Positions 22,226 to 32,539 of a stretch of DNA of 64,000 bases are shown one piece after another. The notes beneath the pieces were generated by a model. The model made no database searches, was not told where the DNA came from, and saw only the letters and a list, made by a program, of their open reading frames with translations. Made by a program: the position numbers and the translations under genes. Location of the stretch: NCBI GenBank assembly GCA_036927565.1, contig JAYESD010000003.1, positions 80,273,311-80,337,310 of the forward strand, in the 5' to 3' direction. The number at the start of each line of letters is the position of its first letter. Within the stretch, counting starts at the first letter, position 1. This stretch comes from Tuctoria greenei. Taxonomy: Eukaryota; Streptophyta; Magnoliopsida; Poales; Poaceae.

Positions 22226-24135
22226 TTACATGATGTTCGTTGCATCTAGCACATTTAACTCACTTCTTAGCCTAGAAAAAGTTTTCTCATCTAGTGGTTT
22301 AGTGAAGATATCTGCCAATTGTTCTTCGGACCTAACACCTCGCAATGAGATGTCTCCCTTAGCTTCATGGTCCCTCAAGAAATGATGGTGAATATCAATG
22401 TGCTTAGTGCGGGAGTGTTGAACAGGGTTTTTAGCTATCTTAACCGCACTTTCATTGTCACAAAGGAGAGGCACACAACCAAGTTTAATACCAAAGTCCA
22501 AAAGGGTTTGCTTCATATAAAGAATTTGGGCACAACATGCACCGGCCGCTATATATTCTGCTTCCGCCGTGGACAAAGCGATGGAATTTTGCTTCTTGCT
22601 AGACCAAGATACTAGGGAACGCCCAAGCAAGTGGCACCCACCGGAGGTACTCTTGCGATCCACGCGGCATCCGGCAAAGTCCGAATCCGAGTATCCCAAG
22701 AGGTGGAATTTTGCACCTTTAAGGTGCCACAAGCCCATACTAGGGGTATGCTTAAGATACCTAAGTATCCTAAAGACCGCCTTCCTATGCGATTCTTTAG
22801 GTTCCACTTGAAAGCGAGCACACAAGCATACACTAAACATGATATCGGGCCTAGATGTGGTAAGATAAAGCAATGAGCCAATCATAGAACGGTAGTTAGA
22901 TTGGTCAATAGGTTTACCGTCCTTATCCGCGTCGAGATGACAATTTGTTGCCATTGGAGTGCTTCTTGAGCTACAATCTCCCATCTCAAATTTCTTCAAG
23001 AGGTCCTTGGTGTACTTATCTTGATATACGAAGGTTCCCTCTTGAAGTTGCTTGATTTGAAATCCAAGGAAGAAGTTGAGCTCTCCAATCATTGACATCT
23101 CGAATCTCTAGACATCATTTTGCCAAACTCATGGCTAAGAGCTTCGTTAGTTGAACCAAAAATAATATCATCAACATAAATTTGACAAAAGAACAAATCC
23201 CCGTTGATGTCTTTGGTGAAGAGCGTAGTGTCCACCCTCCCAATTTTGAATCCTTGCATGATGAGGAAATCCCGTAGTCGTTCGTACCACGCCCTAGGTG
23301 CTTGCTTGAGCCTGTAGAGCGCCTTGTGCAACCTATACACGTGATTAGGATTCCTCGGATCTTCAAACCCGGGAGGTTGTTCAACATAAACAAGCTCGTT
23401 AATGTAACCATTAAGAAAGGCACTTTTCACATCCATTTGATAAAGTCTAATATTGTGATGTGAAGCAAAAGCAAGGAGTATACGGATGGCTTCTAGCTGG
23501 GCGACCGAGGCAAATGTCTCCCCAAAGTCTAGTCCTTCAACTTGCGAGAACCCTTTGGCCACAAGTCTTGTCTTGTTGCGGACCACAACGCCATTCTCGT
23601 CTTGTTTGTTGCAGTACACCCACTTTGTTCTGATGACGTTCTTGTCCTTGGGTCGCTCCTCCAACACCCAAACTTCATTGCGGATGAAGTTGTTAAGTTC
23701 TTCTTGCATGACCATCACCTAATTTGGGTCTTGGAGTGCTTCCTCAATATGAGTGGGTTCTACAAATGAAACAAACGAGTAGTGCTCACAAAATGAAGCG
23801 AAATGGCGAGAACGTGTACTTACACCCCTTGACGAACATCCAATGATTTGGTCCATCGGATGCGCCTTGGAGATGCGTCCATGCCTCATAAGTGGTTGTG
23901 AAGCACTTGGCGAAGGTGATGCGTGTTGCTCCTCTTGTGGTTGGACTTGATCATGGACTTCTCCTTCTTCTTGATGTTGTCGGGCTTGTGAGTCTTGAGT
24001 CGGCAATGGATCATCCTTCTCTTCTTCATCAACTTGAGGCGCCATAGAGGTGTTGTTGGTGGAACTTGAGGCTCCCCCTTGATCATGGCTCTCCTCAACT
24101 TCAGGCTTGATGTCTCCAATGGTCATGTTCTTCAT
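22226..24135 (-). pseudogene. Sirevirus pol, reverse transcriptase and RNase H part
   Basis: Read on the minus strand: the hinge with PTHIEEALQDPN (24135-23719), a TAG at 23716-23718 where the family has Trp, then the RT domain (23715-23089) with FASVAQLEAIR, MDVKSAFLNGYI and the catalytic YVDDIIFGS. A 1-bp deletion near 23100 shifts the frame. The RT connection and RNase H follow (23098-22226), with GYSDSDFAGC, STAEAEYIAA, CDNESAVKIAKNP and the terminal ADIFTKPLD. The domains copy element RNA to DNA and remove the RNA strand. Two lesions plus the upstream duplication make this copy defective. Confidence 0.9.
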
Positions 24136-25530
24136 GGCTTCTCGTAGAGGCTCATCATCTATTTCATCATGACCAAAACTCTCCTCTTGGGAGCCATTAG
24201 ATTCATCAAACTCAACATCACAACTTTCCTCAACTAAACTGGAGGTTTGGTTGAATACTCGATATGCTTTTGAGTTTGATGCATAACCAAGAAATATGCC
24301 AACATCACATCTTCTTTCAAACTTACCGAGCCTTTACTTGCGGTAGATGTAGCACTTGCATCCAAAGACTCGAAAGTAGGAGATGTTGGGCTTTCTCCCA
24401 ATGAGAAGCTCGTACGGGATCTTTTGAAGTAGTCGATGGAGATAGACCCTATTTGCGGCATGGCACACCGTGTTGATTGCTTCGGCCCAAAACTTTTCTG
24501 ACGTGTCGTAGTCATCAAGCATTGCTCTCGCAAGAGTGATGAGTGTCTTGTTCTTCCTTTCAACAACACCGTTTTGTTGAGGGGTGTATGTGGCCGAAAA
24601 CTCATGCTTCACGCCTTCACGGTCACACCACTCCCCAATGTTGTAGTTCTTGAATTCGGTGTTGTTGTCACTCCGGACCTTGATGATGGGAAGTTGAAAT
24701 TCCCTTTGAGCGTGGTTGGCGAAGGTGATGCGTGTTGCTCCTCTTGTGGTTGGACTTGATCATGGACTTCTCCTTCTTCTTGATGTTGCCGGGCTTGTGA
24801 GTCTTGAGTCGGCAATGGATCATCCTTCTCTTCTTTGTCAACTTGAGGCGCCATAGAGGTGTTGTTGGTGGAACATGAGGCTCCCCCTTGATCATGGCTC
24901 TCCTCAACTTCAGGCTTGATGTCTCCAATGGTCATGTTCTTCATGGCTTCTCGTAGAGGCTCATCATCTATTTCATCATGACCAAAACTCTCCTCTTGGG
25001 AGCCATTAGATTCATCAAACTCAACATCACAACTTTCCTCAATTAAACCGGAGGTTTGGTTGAATACTCGATATGCTTTTGAGTTTGATGCATAACCAAG
25101 AAATATGCCAACATCACATCTTCTTTCAAACTTACCGAGCCTTTTCTTGCGGTAGATGTAGCACTTGCATCCAAAGACTCGAAAGTAGGAGATGTTGGGC
25201 TTTCTCCCAATGAGAAGCTCGTACGGGGTCTTTTGAAGTAGTCGATGGAGATAGACCCTATTTGCGGCATGGAACGCCGTGTTGATTGCTTCGGCCCAAA
25301 ACTTTTCTGACGTGGCGTAGTCATCAAGCATTGCTCTCGCAAGAGTGATGAGTGTCTTGTTCTTCCTTTCAACAACACCGTTTTGTTGAGGGGTGTATGT
25401 GGCCGAAAACTCATGCTTCACGCCTTCATGGTCACACCACTCCCCAATGTTGTAGTTCTTGAATTCGGTGCTGTTGTCACTCCGGACCTTGATGATGGGA
25501 AGTTGAAATTCCCTTTGAGCGCGGTTGGCG
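23907..25530 (-). repeat. ~809-bp tandem duplication inside Sirevirus pol
   Basis: About 23911-24718 and 24719-25527 are direct copies, with about 2% difference by eye. Each junction carries TTGGCGAAGGT, so the event looks microhomology-mediated. The unit covers the second half of integrase and the hinge. Its length (808-809) is not a multiple of three, so the first copy reads out of frame into the second. The 24334-24612 open frame is the duplicated integrase segment and ends in a new TAA. Confidence 0.9.
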
Positions 25531-26288
25531 AAGGTCTTGAACACTTTCGGAGTTTCACTCTTGTCACCTAGAAATAGAGTCCAAGCATAGCGAGAGTAGT
25601 CATCAACTATAACAAGACAATAGAGGTTACCGCCAAGGCTTTGATATGTGGACGGTCCGAAGAGGTCCATGTGGAGTAGCTCAAGTGGCTTGGAGGTTGA
25701 CACCATTGTCTTCATCGGGTGGTGTGAAGCAACTTGCTTCCCGGCTTGACAAGCGCTACAAAGCTTGTTCTTCTCAAATGTAACATCCTTCATGCCGGTC
25801 ACCATCCCAAGCTTGAATGACTTATTGAGTTTGATCATCCCTATGTGCGCTATGCGTCGGTGCCATAGCCAACCCAAGCTTGTCTTAGTGAAGAGACAAG
25901 TGGTCAAGCTAGCATTCTTGTTGGAGAAGTCTACTAGGTAGAGATGTCCATGCCGAAATCCTTTGAAGACTATGTCTTGGCTTGTTTCACTACTCACAAC
26001 AACATCATTTTTGCTAAATATGCATGTTAGTCCAAGATCACATAGTTGTACAATAGAAAGTAAATTAAAGCTAAGTGACTTAACGCACAAAACATTAGAA
26101 ATGGATAAATCATTTGAAATAGCAATTTTACCTAACCCAATTACCTTTCCCTTAGAGTTATCACCAAAGGTGACTTGTTCATGATTGCCGGGGTTTTCTA
26201 TGGTGGTGAACATACCATCATTGCTGGTCATGTGTTGGGTGCAACCGCTATCGAGTACCCAATGCTTTCCTCCGGCTTTGTAGTTCAC
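24609..26288 (-). CDS. Sirevirus pol, protease and integrase part
   Basis: A 559-codon frame in the -1 frame relative to gag, starting within 15 bases of the gag stop. Aspartic protease has WVLDSGCTQHMTS near residue 10. The integrase zinc region (HRRIAHIG...CSACQAG, about 140-185), catalytic core (HMDLFGPS, VDDYSRYAW, VRSDNSTEFKN, PQQNGVVERKN, about 210-320) and C-terminal GCKCYIYRK...GYASNSKAYRVFN follow. All three DDE residues are visible. The protein processes gag-pol and inserts the cDNA. It is open to the duplication junction, where the frame is lost in non-homologous residues (TTLKGNFNFPS). Confidence 0.9.
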   Translation of the reverse strand: MNYKAGGKHWVLDSGCTQHMTSNDGMFTTIENPGNHEQVTFGDNSKGKVIGLGKIAISNDLSISNVLCVKSLSFNLLSIVQLCDLGLTCIFSKNDVVVSSETSQDIVFKGFRHGHLYLVDFSNKNASLTTCLFTKTSLGWLWHRRIAHIGMIKLNKSFKLGMVTGMKDVTFEKNKLCSACQAGKQVASHHPMKTMVSTSKPLELLHMDLFGPSTYQSLGGNLYCLVIVDDYSRYAWTLFLGDKSETPKVFKTFANRAQREFQLPIIKVRSDNSTEFKNYNIGEWCDHEGVKHEFSATYTPQQNGVVERKNKTLITLARAMLDDYATSEKFWAEAINTAFHAANRVYLHRLLQKTPYELLIGRKPNISYFRVFGCKCYIYRKKRLGKFERRCDVGIFLGYASNSKAYRVFNQTSGLIEESCDVEFDESNGSQEESFGHDEIDDEPLREAMKNMTIGDIKPEVEESHDQGGASCSTNNTSMAPQVDKEEKDDPLPTQDSQARQHQEEGEVHDQVQPQEEQHASPSPTTLKGNFNFPSSRSGVTTTPNSRTTTLGSGVTVKA

Positions 26289-26302
26289 CTACACACATGA
26301 AT

Positions 26303-28429
26303 TCAATTTTTAACTTTAGGCACCCAAGCCAACTTAGGTCCTTGTATGTGTGATACAAGTGTCTTTGGGACCCAAAGTTGCTTGGGGAGCTTCCCCTTCA
26401 TGTCCTTCATGTCTTTGCCGATGAACCTAGCCTTCACCTTGCCATCTACTTTACTTAAGAGATAATAGCGATCATTGAAAGTAGATTTGTAATTAATAGG
26501 CAACTTTGGAGAAGGTCGGTTAGGAAGAGGACACTCCCTTGTGTGGTGACCGGTGACCTCACAATGTTGGCAATAAGAACCAACTTCCTTGATGAAGCTT
26601 GTTCTAAGCTCCGGTGAGGGCACCTTTCCTTTGTTAGGCACCGGGAAGGATCCAAGTCCTCTCTTGTTGAAGGCCTTTGCTTGTTGGAAGAGTATTTCCT
26701 TGTGTTTGACTTCCCCTTTTGAAAGTGTAGCCACACTAGTGCGGAGACTCTCAATTTCTTCCAACAAGTCCTTCTCCCTAGCATTTGCTTTCAAAGGCAA
26801 AGACTTGTTCAAGGCATTAGTGACATGAGAAGTAATGGGTATCCTATCATTAAGAGTTTGCTTCTTTGTATTTTTCAACTCTTGATCAAGCACGTCATGA
26901 GCAAGGTTAAGTGTTTGATGTTCTTGTACTAACTTGTTGTGCTCTTCCAAGAGTGTTTGGTGTGCTAAGCTAAGCTCATGATTATCTAACTTGATTTTAG
27001 CCTTTTCTTCCTCAATTTGCTTGACATGAGATTTGAGCGTGTCATGCTCTTTGAGTATGCTTTCATACTTGTCAAGCAAATTGAGGTTAGCACTCTCAAG
27101 TCTAGCACGAGTTTCTTCAAGAGCATTAACCTTACTCTTTTCCCTCTTAATGATAGCATGATATTCATTTCTCAAGGAAGTTAAATCATCGGGGGAAAGC
27201 TCATCATCACTAGAGTCATCACATACCTTGGTGTTACCTTTTGCCATGAGGCACATGGGCGGTGGATGAAGAGGTGTGTCATCATTGTTGGGAATGGCGA
27301 GGCCGGCCAAGCTTTCTTCTTCCGGTTCACTCTCTTCATCACTTGTTTCTTCGTCGGTGACCCATTCATTTGCCTGACACATGAACACCTTTTGTGGGCC
27401 ATTTCTCTTCTTTGGGAAGAGTCTTGCCTTCTTGCCCTTGTCACGTTTCTTCTTCCCAAAGGCTCTTGGTTTGGGTTTGGCCTCTTCTTCATCATCATCA
27501 CTCTCTTCAAGCTTGCGATGCTTGCTCTTGCGGTTCTCTCTTCTTTTGTCCAGTTTTGGACAATCATAGGAGATGTGGTCTTGATCACCACAATTGTAGC
27601 AAGTCTTGTGATCATCTCTCCTTGGTAGAAACGCTTTCTTCTTGGGATCAAAGGTGTATCCCTTCTTGGTAATCTTGGAGTTCAAGCGTGAGAACTTCCT
27701 CATCATCAATGCAAGCTCATCATCTTCATCTTCACTTGATGCTTGCTCCTCTTCACTTGAGCTAGGCTCAACCACCTTCTTCTTCTTGAGTCTTGTTTTC
27801 TTGGTGGAGGCCTTTAGATCAATTGTTTTTGAAGATGATTGCTCCATCATCCCAAGCACACTCATCTCATGAGCGTGAATTTCTCCAATGAGCTCTGAAA
27901 CTTCAATGTGATCAAGAGACTCTTTTTGGAGCATGGAGTTGATGATGTTGTACTTTGGCTTGGGAAGGAGCATGAGGATCTTGCGGTTGATGAGTCCCTT
28001 GCCAAGAGAAGCAATGTCAAGAGCATTAATTTCTTCAATAAGCACATTCAAGCGAGAGAACATCTCATTGACATTTTCATGAGGTAGCATCTTAAATTCA
28101 TCATATTTTGCTTTAAGCATGTGATATTTAAGTTCCTTCACACGAGAAGAACCCTCATGAATTTCTATCAAGCAAGCCCAAATTTCACATGTCTTTTCTT
28201 TGCTAGCAATCCTAGAAAAAACATCTTGACTAATGCACTCATAGATTGCATTCCTAGCTTTAGCATCCCATTTAATTTGGTCACCAACATAGTTGTGTTC
28301 TCCAAACCCCGCGTGGGTCGCTTCCCATACTTCGGGAGCAATAGCCTCTAGATAAGCGCGCATGCTTGCTTTCCAAAAGGCAAAGTTCTTGCCCTCGAAG
28401 ATAGGAACCGAACCCCCAACCTTGGCCAT
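26303..28429 (-). CDS. Sirevirus gag
   Basis: An intact 708-codon frame starting MAKVGGSVPIFEGKNFAFWK just after the PBS. The capsid-like domain with YHMLKAKYDEFKMLPHENV (about 100-125) is typical of Copia gag. Two CCHC zinc knuckles follow: CYNCGDQDHISYDC near residue 280 and CQHCEVTGHHTREC near 625. Between them lies a long Glu/Lys-rich coiled coil (about 420-540). The protein packages element RNA into particles. At 708 residues it is larger than most Copia gag proteins, as is usual in Sireviruses. It ends at TGA, and pol continues in another frame. Confidence 0.93.
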   Translation of the reverse strand: MAKVGGSVPIFEGKNFAFWKASMRAYLEAIAPEVWEATHAGFGEHNYVGDQIKWDAKARNAIYECISQDVFSRIASKEKTCEIWACLIEIHEGSSRVKELKYHMLKAKYDEFKMLPHENVNEMFSRLNVLIEEINALDIASLGKGLINRKILMLLPKPKYNIINSMLQKESLDHIEVSELIGEIHAHEMSVLGMMEQSSSKTIDLKASTKKTRLKKKKVVEPSSSEEEQASSEDEDDELALMMRKFSRLNSKITKKGYTFDPKKKAFLPRRDDHKTCYNCGDQDHISYDCPKLDKRRENRKSKHRKLEESDDDEEEAKPKPRAFGKKKRDKGKKARLFPKKRNGPQKVFMCQANEWVTDEETSDEESEPEEESLAGLAIPNNDDTPLHPPPMCLMAKGNTKVCDDSSDDELSPDDLTSLRNEYHAIIKREKSKVNALEETRARLESANLNLLDKYESILKEHDTLKSHVKQIEEEKAKIKLDNHELSLAHQTLLEEHNKLVQEHQTLNLAHDVLDQELKNTKKQTLNDRIPITSHVTNALNKSLPLKANAREKDLLEEIESLRTSVATLSKGEVKHKEILFQQAKAFNKRGLGSFPVPNKGKVPSPELRTSFIKEVGSYCQHCEVTGHHTRECPLPNRPSPKLPINYKSTFNDRYYLLSKVDGKVKARFIGKDMKDMKGKLPKQLWVPKTLVSHIQGPKLAWVPKVKN

Positions 28430-28475
28430 TTTAGCTCTCTAGCGGTGAAGCTAGAATGATCCTATGAGCAACCTT

Positions 28476-28487
28476 GCTCTGATACCA
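28476..28487 (-). other. Sirevirus primer-binding site
   Basis: TGGTATCAGAGC on the minus strand, two bases inside the 5' LTR, complementary to the 3' end of initiator tRNA-Met. It primes minus-strand synthesis and is not a tRNA gene. Confidence 0.93.
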
Positions 28488-28489
28488 AT

Positions 28490-29897
28490 TGTAAGGATCG
28501 AATGCCCAAGAGGGGGGGTGAATTGGGCTTCTTTTCAAAAATCTAAACAATAAAACTTAATTCCTAAGAGCCCGATTCCCTACGCAAACTATCTATGCAT
28601 TGAGGTAAATAGCAACTTCACGGAATATAAAATGCATAAACGTAAGGGAGAGGAAGAGGATGTAAACTCCCGAGGAGACACGAGGATTTATCCCGTGGTT
28701 CGGCAGGATCGTCAAGATCTTCCTACATCCACGTTGTGGCACCCACCAAAGGGTTTAGCCACACCCAATTCACCGAGACGAGGGATCTCCACTATTCTTC
28801 CCCGTTTGCCAACCTTGGCAAGGTGGAGCTTAAGCCTTGTACAACTTCGACCCTCCGGGCTTCCACAAACGCCTTGGCAAGCTCCGGAAGTCTTCTCACA
28901 ATTGCAAACACCAAGGGGCACTCCCTTGAGGCTCTCACTATCCTAGAGAGTCCACTCACCCAGAATGGAGGCACACAAGCTCTCTCTCTAGCTAGCCCTA
29001 GACTATCTCTTGGTGTGTAGGTGGTCGAAAATGATGTAGAAGTGATGGCTCTTGGTCTTGAACGCTTGTGGATGCGTTGAGAATGTTTTGTGATCAAGAC
29101 TTATCGAAATGACCAGTTTAGGGGGTATTTATAGCCAGCCTCCACGAAATAGCCGTTGGAAAAGTAGGCTGACAGAACTTTTCTGCGAACATCAGATGAT
29201 CCGATGTCTCCCCTTTAGTTATCATCGATCAAGTTTGCTTTAGCTGACGTCATTGTGTCAGATATGACCGTTGTTAGACCGATGTTGCAATTGTCTTCTC
29301 ATCGGATGATCCGGTGGCTCTTCCTCCAGAATTCACTCAAACTTGATGCTTACTGGAGTGATTGACCGATGTGTAATCTCTGTACATTGGAGGATCCGGT
29401 GCTACACTTGGTCCAAGAATATTGCAAACTGTACTGATGGACCGATGTAGCTGAGCCCTTAACATCGGATGATCCGGTGGGTGCTTTGTTCTGAGGTCTT
29501 TTTCTTCTGCTGAACCAACTCGACCGATGTGTTGTTCTGAGAAATCATCGGTTGATCCGGTGAGTTGATTTTGTTTGCTTCGAGTTGTTTCTAAGTGATT
29601 CTTTTGTGTCTTGCTCGATTGACCTCTTAGACTCTTGTTGGAAATGTACTTCTGATGGTTGTCAAGCATTAAGTGTCATCAATTGTGGTTGAATGACTTT
29701 GACATAAGAGCTTTCACTTCTTGTCTTCATATCATTGATTTGATCTTATAAAGTGATTGTATATGGGTCTCCAATGACATATAGTTTTCTTTTGATTGAG
29801 TGATTATGGGGACCTTGCATTCACAAATTCATTAGTAAAATCCAATGGTTGTCATTAATCACCGAAACCGTACCTCATGGGGGCCTAGATGTTTTCA
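28490..29897 (-). repeat. Sirevirus 5' LTR
   Basis: 1408-bp partner of 16861-18277, TG...CA on the minus strand, followed by the target duplication TCTTT at 29898-29902. It should hold the promoter of the element. Confidence 0.95.
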
Positions 29898-29979
29898 TCT
29901 TTTATTTTTTGAGAGATCGTCAGAAAACACAAGAAAAAAGTACAAGACGATGCACACACCGCACATTCATGCATTCATT

Positions 29980-30420
29980 AACACACACACACACACACAC
30001 ACAGTACAAGAAACGCGATCATTTGCGACGGCTGAGTTTATTTGCCCCTGCGCCCCCGCCGCCGGCTCGCCCCCGGCTCCGCCGCCCCTGCGCCCCGCCG
30101 CTCACCCACCCCAGCGGCACCCCAGCCCCAGGCCCGGCCCACTGCACCCCTACCGCGCCTCCGCTGCCCCCGGCCTCCGACGCCGCCGGTCCCTGGTGCC
30201 CCCGGCCCCTGGTAGACTCTATCGGCAACGATGGAGTTAGGGCTAGGTCCGGGAACGCGGACTCAAGAACATATCGAGGTGCAGGCTCATCGCCCATAGC
30301 GGCCATGTAGCTTCCGTCCCCTCGATCCGTTGGCGATGAGCCTTCCCCTCGATCCGTTCTCGAGTTCGCGGGGCTATGGAGCTGCTTCGACCCTGCTTCT
30401 GGTCTGACGACGCTAATGAT
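29980..30420 (+). other. (CA)n microsatellite and Pro-rich GC-rich block
   Basis: A (CA)n run of about 24 bases at 29980-30003 precedes ~200 bp of CCGCCCC-rich DNA whose plus-strand reading is Pro/Ala-rich. Because the captured Mei2-like exons follow on the same strand, this block could be upstream captured sequence, but it has no identifiable domain. Confidence 0.4.
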
Positions 30421-30493
30421 CTGCAACATACTTTTAAATTTGCGCGTTGGTATTCTCCCCCTCATATTTGTTGATGCATTAATACCTGATGTT

Positions 30494-30861
30494 TTACATC
30501 GTTTTCCACATGAGGCAAAAAGTAATGAACATCATTGATCAGCACTGCGCCGAGGAGAACGCGAAAATTGCAGTGGGCCGCGTCAAGTCGAAATACAATT
30601 TTATTTATGTTCCATTTGACTTCAAGTACCACGCCTATGCTTTGAAATATATGATTATACTAATCAAGCTCCGGTCTTTTACTGATTGATACTTAACCTC
30701 GTTTGTTGCATTTTCCAAGGTCCGAGGCCAACAAGAGCTACTGCTTTGTCAATGTCACATCGCCAGATGTGGCGTTCCGGCTGTGGAAGCACCTGCATGG
30801 CTTCCGTTGGAAGGTGAACGACTCGCGGAAGATGTGCGAGGTCGACTATGCCAACATCCAG
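30494..30861 (+). pseudogene. Captured Mei2-like C-terminal RRM, two exons
   Basis: Exon-like piece 1 (about 30494-30625) reads RQKVMNIIDQHCAEENAK and then KSKYNFIYVPFDFK. A GT...AG intron (30626-30719) follows, with acceptor TTTTCCAAG. Exon 2 (30720-30861) reads SEANKSYCFVNVTSPDVAF, RLWKHLHGFRWKVND, KMCEVDYANIQ, then donor GTACAT. The pattern (II.QHC, YDF/NF.YVP.DF, YCFVNVTSP, W.V..S.K.CEV.YA..Q) is the diagnostic C-terminal RRM of Mei2-like RNA-binding proteins, closest in my judgement to the short plant OML6/7-type. The start of the RRM (IRNIPN) and the rest of the gene are missing. It lies in CACTA-C on the tnpD strand, consistent with transposon gene capture. The open frame and splice sites still look usable. 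Confidence 0.8.
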
Positions 30862-31362
30862 GTACATCGCCATCCGCTGCCATCGTTTTCCATTGCACCG
30901 CCGCTGCATGGTGTTCACCTGCCGCTGCTCATCGTCCTTTCGCAGGGTCGGGATGCAGGCGGGTATGCTACGTCAGGCAATCCTGGTCCAGGCAGGTATG
31001 CTCCGATTCCTATCCTCCAACTCCATCTAGGCTTCCGATGACGCAGGCGGTTCACCACCAGACTGTAGAAAGGATAAGCACGCACACATGTAACAGTCAT
31101 TGTTGACTGCGTTGGTCTAACATCATTGTTTGATTGCGTAGGCCTACGTTTAGTCATTAACGCTAGCTTTTAAATCTATGTAGTGCGAAAGGGTTTTGTT
31201 TTGGTTTCACACTACACTAGCTAGCCTATATAAAGTGTATCTGTGTTCCCTGATGAATACAAAACAAACATTCTCCATACAGAATGAAACTTGCATGCCG
31301 CTTTCTTCTGTCGGAGGTTCGAAGGAAACTACTAGTACACGGTTGGTCGGGTACACGTACTG

Positions 31363-32115
31363 TACGGGTGTGCCGGTGTACCTTATCCCCCCGTACGTCG
31401 TCCGTGCCCGGTGGTTGTTGGGAAGAGCCTCAGGTATGCTCTGATTCCTGTCCTCTTACTCCATCTCTAGGTTTCCGATGACGCAGGCGGTTCACCACCG
31501 GACAAACCAAAAAAGGTTGAGCGGCATGCAAGTTTTTTGATGAAAAACTGGCTGCGGCCCGCTGACTGCGGCCTGCTGACGCATCCATCTCTAGTTTTTT
31601 GATGACACTCCCGCTGGTGTGTCATCATCTTATTTGTTGTGAAGGTATGGTAGTTAAACTAAGCATTAATAAAGGACCAATAACATTTTGACACATCAGC
31701 GGGATGACGCATGGGAGGACAGAACAGGAGGGACACGGCTTGTATACTCCCATTCAGTGCTTTCATGCGTGCTCCTACTTAAGTTTCATGATTTTATTGG
31801 CCCTTTCATTTACCTAACATAATGCCTGATTTAACTTCAACCAATTAGATGATGACACATAAGCGGGAGTACGCATTGAAGCACAAACGGGAGCACCGAA
31901 GTTGCATCCGAACGGGAGGCCCCCGCAGCCAGTTTTTCATCAAGAAATTTGCATGCCGCTCATCACCGAGGCTTTGCTGGTTTGTATGGTGGTGAACCAC
32001 ATGCGTCATCGGAAACCTAGATGTAGTTGGAGGACAAGAATCAGAACATACCTGCAGGGGTCTTCCAACCACCACCGGGGACGCACGACGGGGGTTAAGG
32101 TACACACCGGCACCA
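31363..32115. repeat. ~200-bp imperfect inverted repeat
   Basis: 31363-31562 and 31917-32115 are inverted copies, including GTGCCGGTGT...CCCCGT, GGTATG(C/T)TCTGATTC, TAGGTTTCCGATGACGCA and TTGATGAAAAACTGGCTGCG. A partial third copy in plus orientation lies at about 30990-31065, just after the Mei2-like exons. The ~350-bp loop holds AT-rich DNA. It may be a foldback element or a rearranged captured segment. Confidence 0.75.
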
Positions 32116-32310
32116 AGCGTTCCAGCGCAGTTTCGTCCCAGGAATACAAAGTGACTCAGCGCAGTTTCAGCCCACGAATAACAAGCGGCCCAGCGTAGTG
32201 TTGGGCCTACTCTGATAGCTTCACGTACGCTTTATCCTGGCTGCCTCCCCGCTGGACCCTTCGATCCACAACGGCCCCCTCTCCCGATTGCATGAAACGC
32301 ACCTGTAGGA

Positions 32311-32457
32311 GGATCCGCCGGCTGCCACGCTCTTGGAGGAGCATCCGCTGGCCGCCACGCTATTGGAGGAGCATCCGCCGGCCGCCACGCTCTTGGAAGA
32401 GCATCCGTCATCCACCGGCGTGGAGGAGCATCCGCCAGCCGCCGCACGTGGAGGAGC
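32311..32457 (+). repeat. 30-bp minisatellite
   Basis: Four to five copies of a 30-bp unit containing GCATCCGCCGGCCGCCACGC and TTGGAGGA, shortly before tnpD of CACTA-C. Probably part of its leader region. Confidence 0.8.
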
Positions 32458-32539
32458 AACAACGCTAGGTACAATTGCTCACATAATGTTATTGTAGTTC
32501 AATCCTCTTACGGATACGCTGATTGAATTGTAGGAAGCG

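Larger units (their letters stand above)
16861..29897 (-). mobile_element. Sirevirus-type Copia retrotransposon, complete with both LTRs
   Basis: Two LTRs of 1417 and 1408 bp flank an ~10.2-kb interior in minus orientation, and TCTTT at 16856-16860 and 29898-29902 is a perfect 5-bp target duplication. Order in the sense direction: 5' LTR, initiator-tRNA-Met-type PBS, gag, protease, integrase, RT, RNase H, long spacer, env-like ORF, PPT AAAAAGGGGGAGAT, 3' LTR. This order, the large gag, the extra 3' ORF and the LTR palindromes fit the Sirevirus lineage. By eye the LTRs differ at about 40 sites, near 3%, so insertion is fairly recent. pol and env-like are broken. Confidence 0.95.

Noticed and set aside
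28476..28487. tRNA-Met-like sequence
   Set aside because: Only the 12-base primer-binding complement next to the LTR, not a tRNA gene.
29898..30010. A further CACTA terminus at CAGTACAAGAAACG
   Set aside because: Not a proper CACTA start, and no matching subterminal repeats or partner end.
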